Assembly: GCF_030718085.1 (NCBI RefSeq)
Contig: NZ_JAVAJF010000002.1
Coordinates: 434,001-498,000 of the forward strand
Source of the DNA: Marinobacter sp. MDS2
GTDB lineage: Bacteria; Pseudomonadota; Gammaproteobacteria; Pseudomonadales; Oleiphilaceae
Length of the DNA stretch: 64,000 bases
Reading direction: 5' to 3'
The position numbers were made by a program, and so were the translations under genes. Positions 63,877-64,000 of this stretch are shown here, one piece after another (the first letter of the stretch is position 1; every line of letters begins with the position of its first letter). The notes beneath the pieces were generated by a model. It did not search any database, was not told the DNA's origin, and worked only from the letters and a program-made list of their open reading frames with translations.

Positions 63877-64000
63877 ATGGATATGGGTATGAGAAGTAAG
63901 TCAAAAGCCTGGGTGAATGAGTTTTTGTTCATTAGAGGTATGATTTCGGGGCCAGATGGAAGTCCGTTATACCTATACCACGTGACTGATGAAGAATTTG
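63877..64000 (+). CDS. Unknown gene, 5' part only (cut by window edge)
   Basis: An open frame from ATG 63877, with AAGGAC 6 bases upstream, reads MDMGMRSKSKAWVNEFLF followed by an open run to the edge (41 residues visible). The frame is also open from ATG 63844. The fragment is too short to assign. Confidence 0.6.
   Translation, partial: MDMGMRSKSKAWVNEFLFIRGMISGPDGSPLYLYHVTDEEF

Noticed and set aside
44335..64000. Second copy of the tRNA-fMet 3' end as attR
   Set aside because: Scanned by eye for GAATCCAGCCCCCGCTACCA-like sequence and found none, so the right end could not be placed.

Overview
The window reads as chromosome of a marine gammaproteobacterium, most likely Marinobacter or a close relative. 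This is inferred from the gene set and protein style (Pla-1/cef-type lipase, split gspN-gspC-gspD block, RimK-like ligase/7TM transglutaminase/zinc protease operon, high-molecular-weight FabG next to a FadI-like thiolase, encoded tRNA CCA ends); no 16S or database search was possible.

Positions 1-44257 look like core chromosome. In order: an FMN-binding glutamate-synthase-like gene cut by the left edge; a BCCT osmolyte transporter; an operon of ATP-grasp ligase, 7TM transglutaminase-like protein and retropepsin-like protease; rmuC; an AraC regulator divergent from a CaiB-type CoA-transferase; a large lipase lipoprotein; class I fumarase; an alkyltransferase-like protein; an SDR; fxsA; groES-groEL behind a clear sigma-32 promoter; an SDR/metal-dependent hydrolase/Baeyer-Villiger-type monooxygenase trio sharing a 15-bp promoter motif; gspN-C-D; a GFA/nitrilase/HxlR group; M48 peptidase plus LemA; an EAL protein with a degenerate GGDEF; sodB; purE-purK; a coiled-coil protein and a lipoprotein; a Val-Asp-Val tRNA cluster; and fabG4-like/fadI-like genes.

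From the initiator tRNA-fMet (44258-44334) to the right edge the content changes to an integrated genomic island. It opens with helically phased GTGAC-like repeats, an XRE-type regulator with paired operators, an excisionase-like protein and a tyrosine recombinase. Next come an HD-domain protein, a YqiA-like hydrolase, a HEPN protein, a zinc-ribbon protein and a LexA-controlled umuD - HExxH gene - umuC operon. No second copy of the tRNA 3' end was found, so the far boundary is probably outside the window.

The most interesting part is 52.0-57.5 kb. A full-length prokaryotic Argonaute (750 aa, intact DEDD catalytic residues, unusual K/R guide-pocket residues) is transcribed divergently from a BrxR/CapW-type WYL regulator. 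A perfect 7-3-7 palindrome sits between the predicted -35 and -10 of the Argonaute promoter. Behind the regulator lie two modification-dependent-type nucleases: an SRA-PD-(D/E)xK protein and a ScoMcrA-like HNH protein. I infer a regulated, multi-layer defence module in which foreign or modified DNA is attacked by guide-directed and modification-directed nucleases. After it follow a SRAP/HMCES DNA-protein crosslink protein, a second WYL regulator, a 5'-nucleotidase, a SLOG protein, a metallophosphoesterase and several unknown genes.
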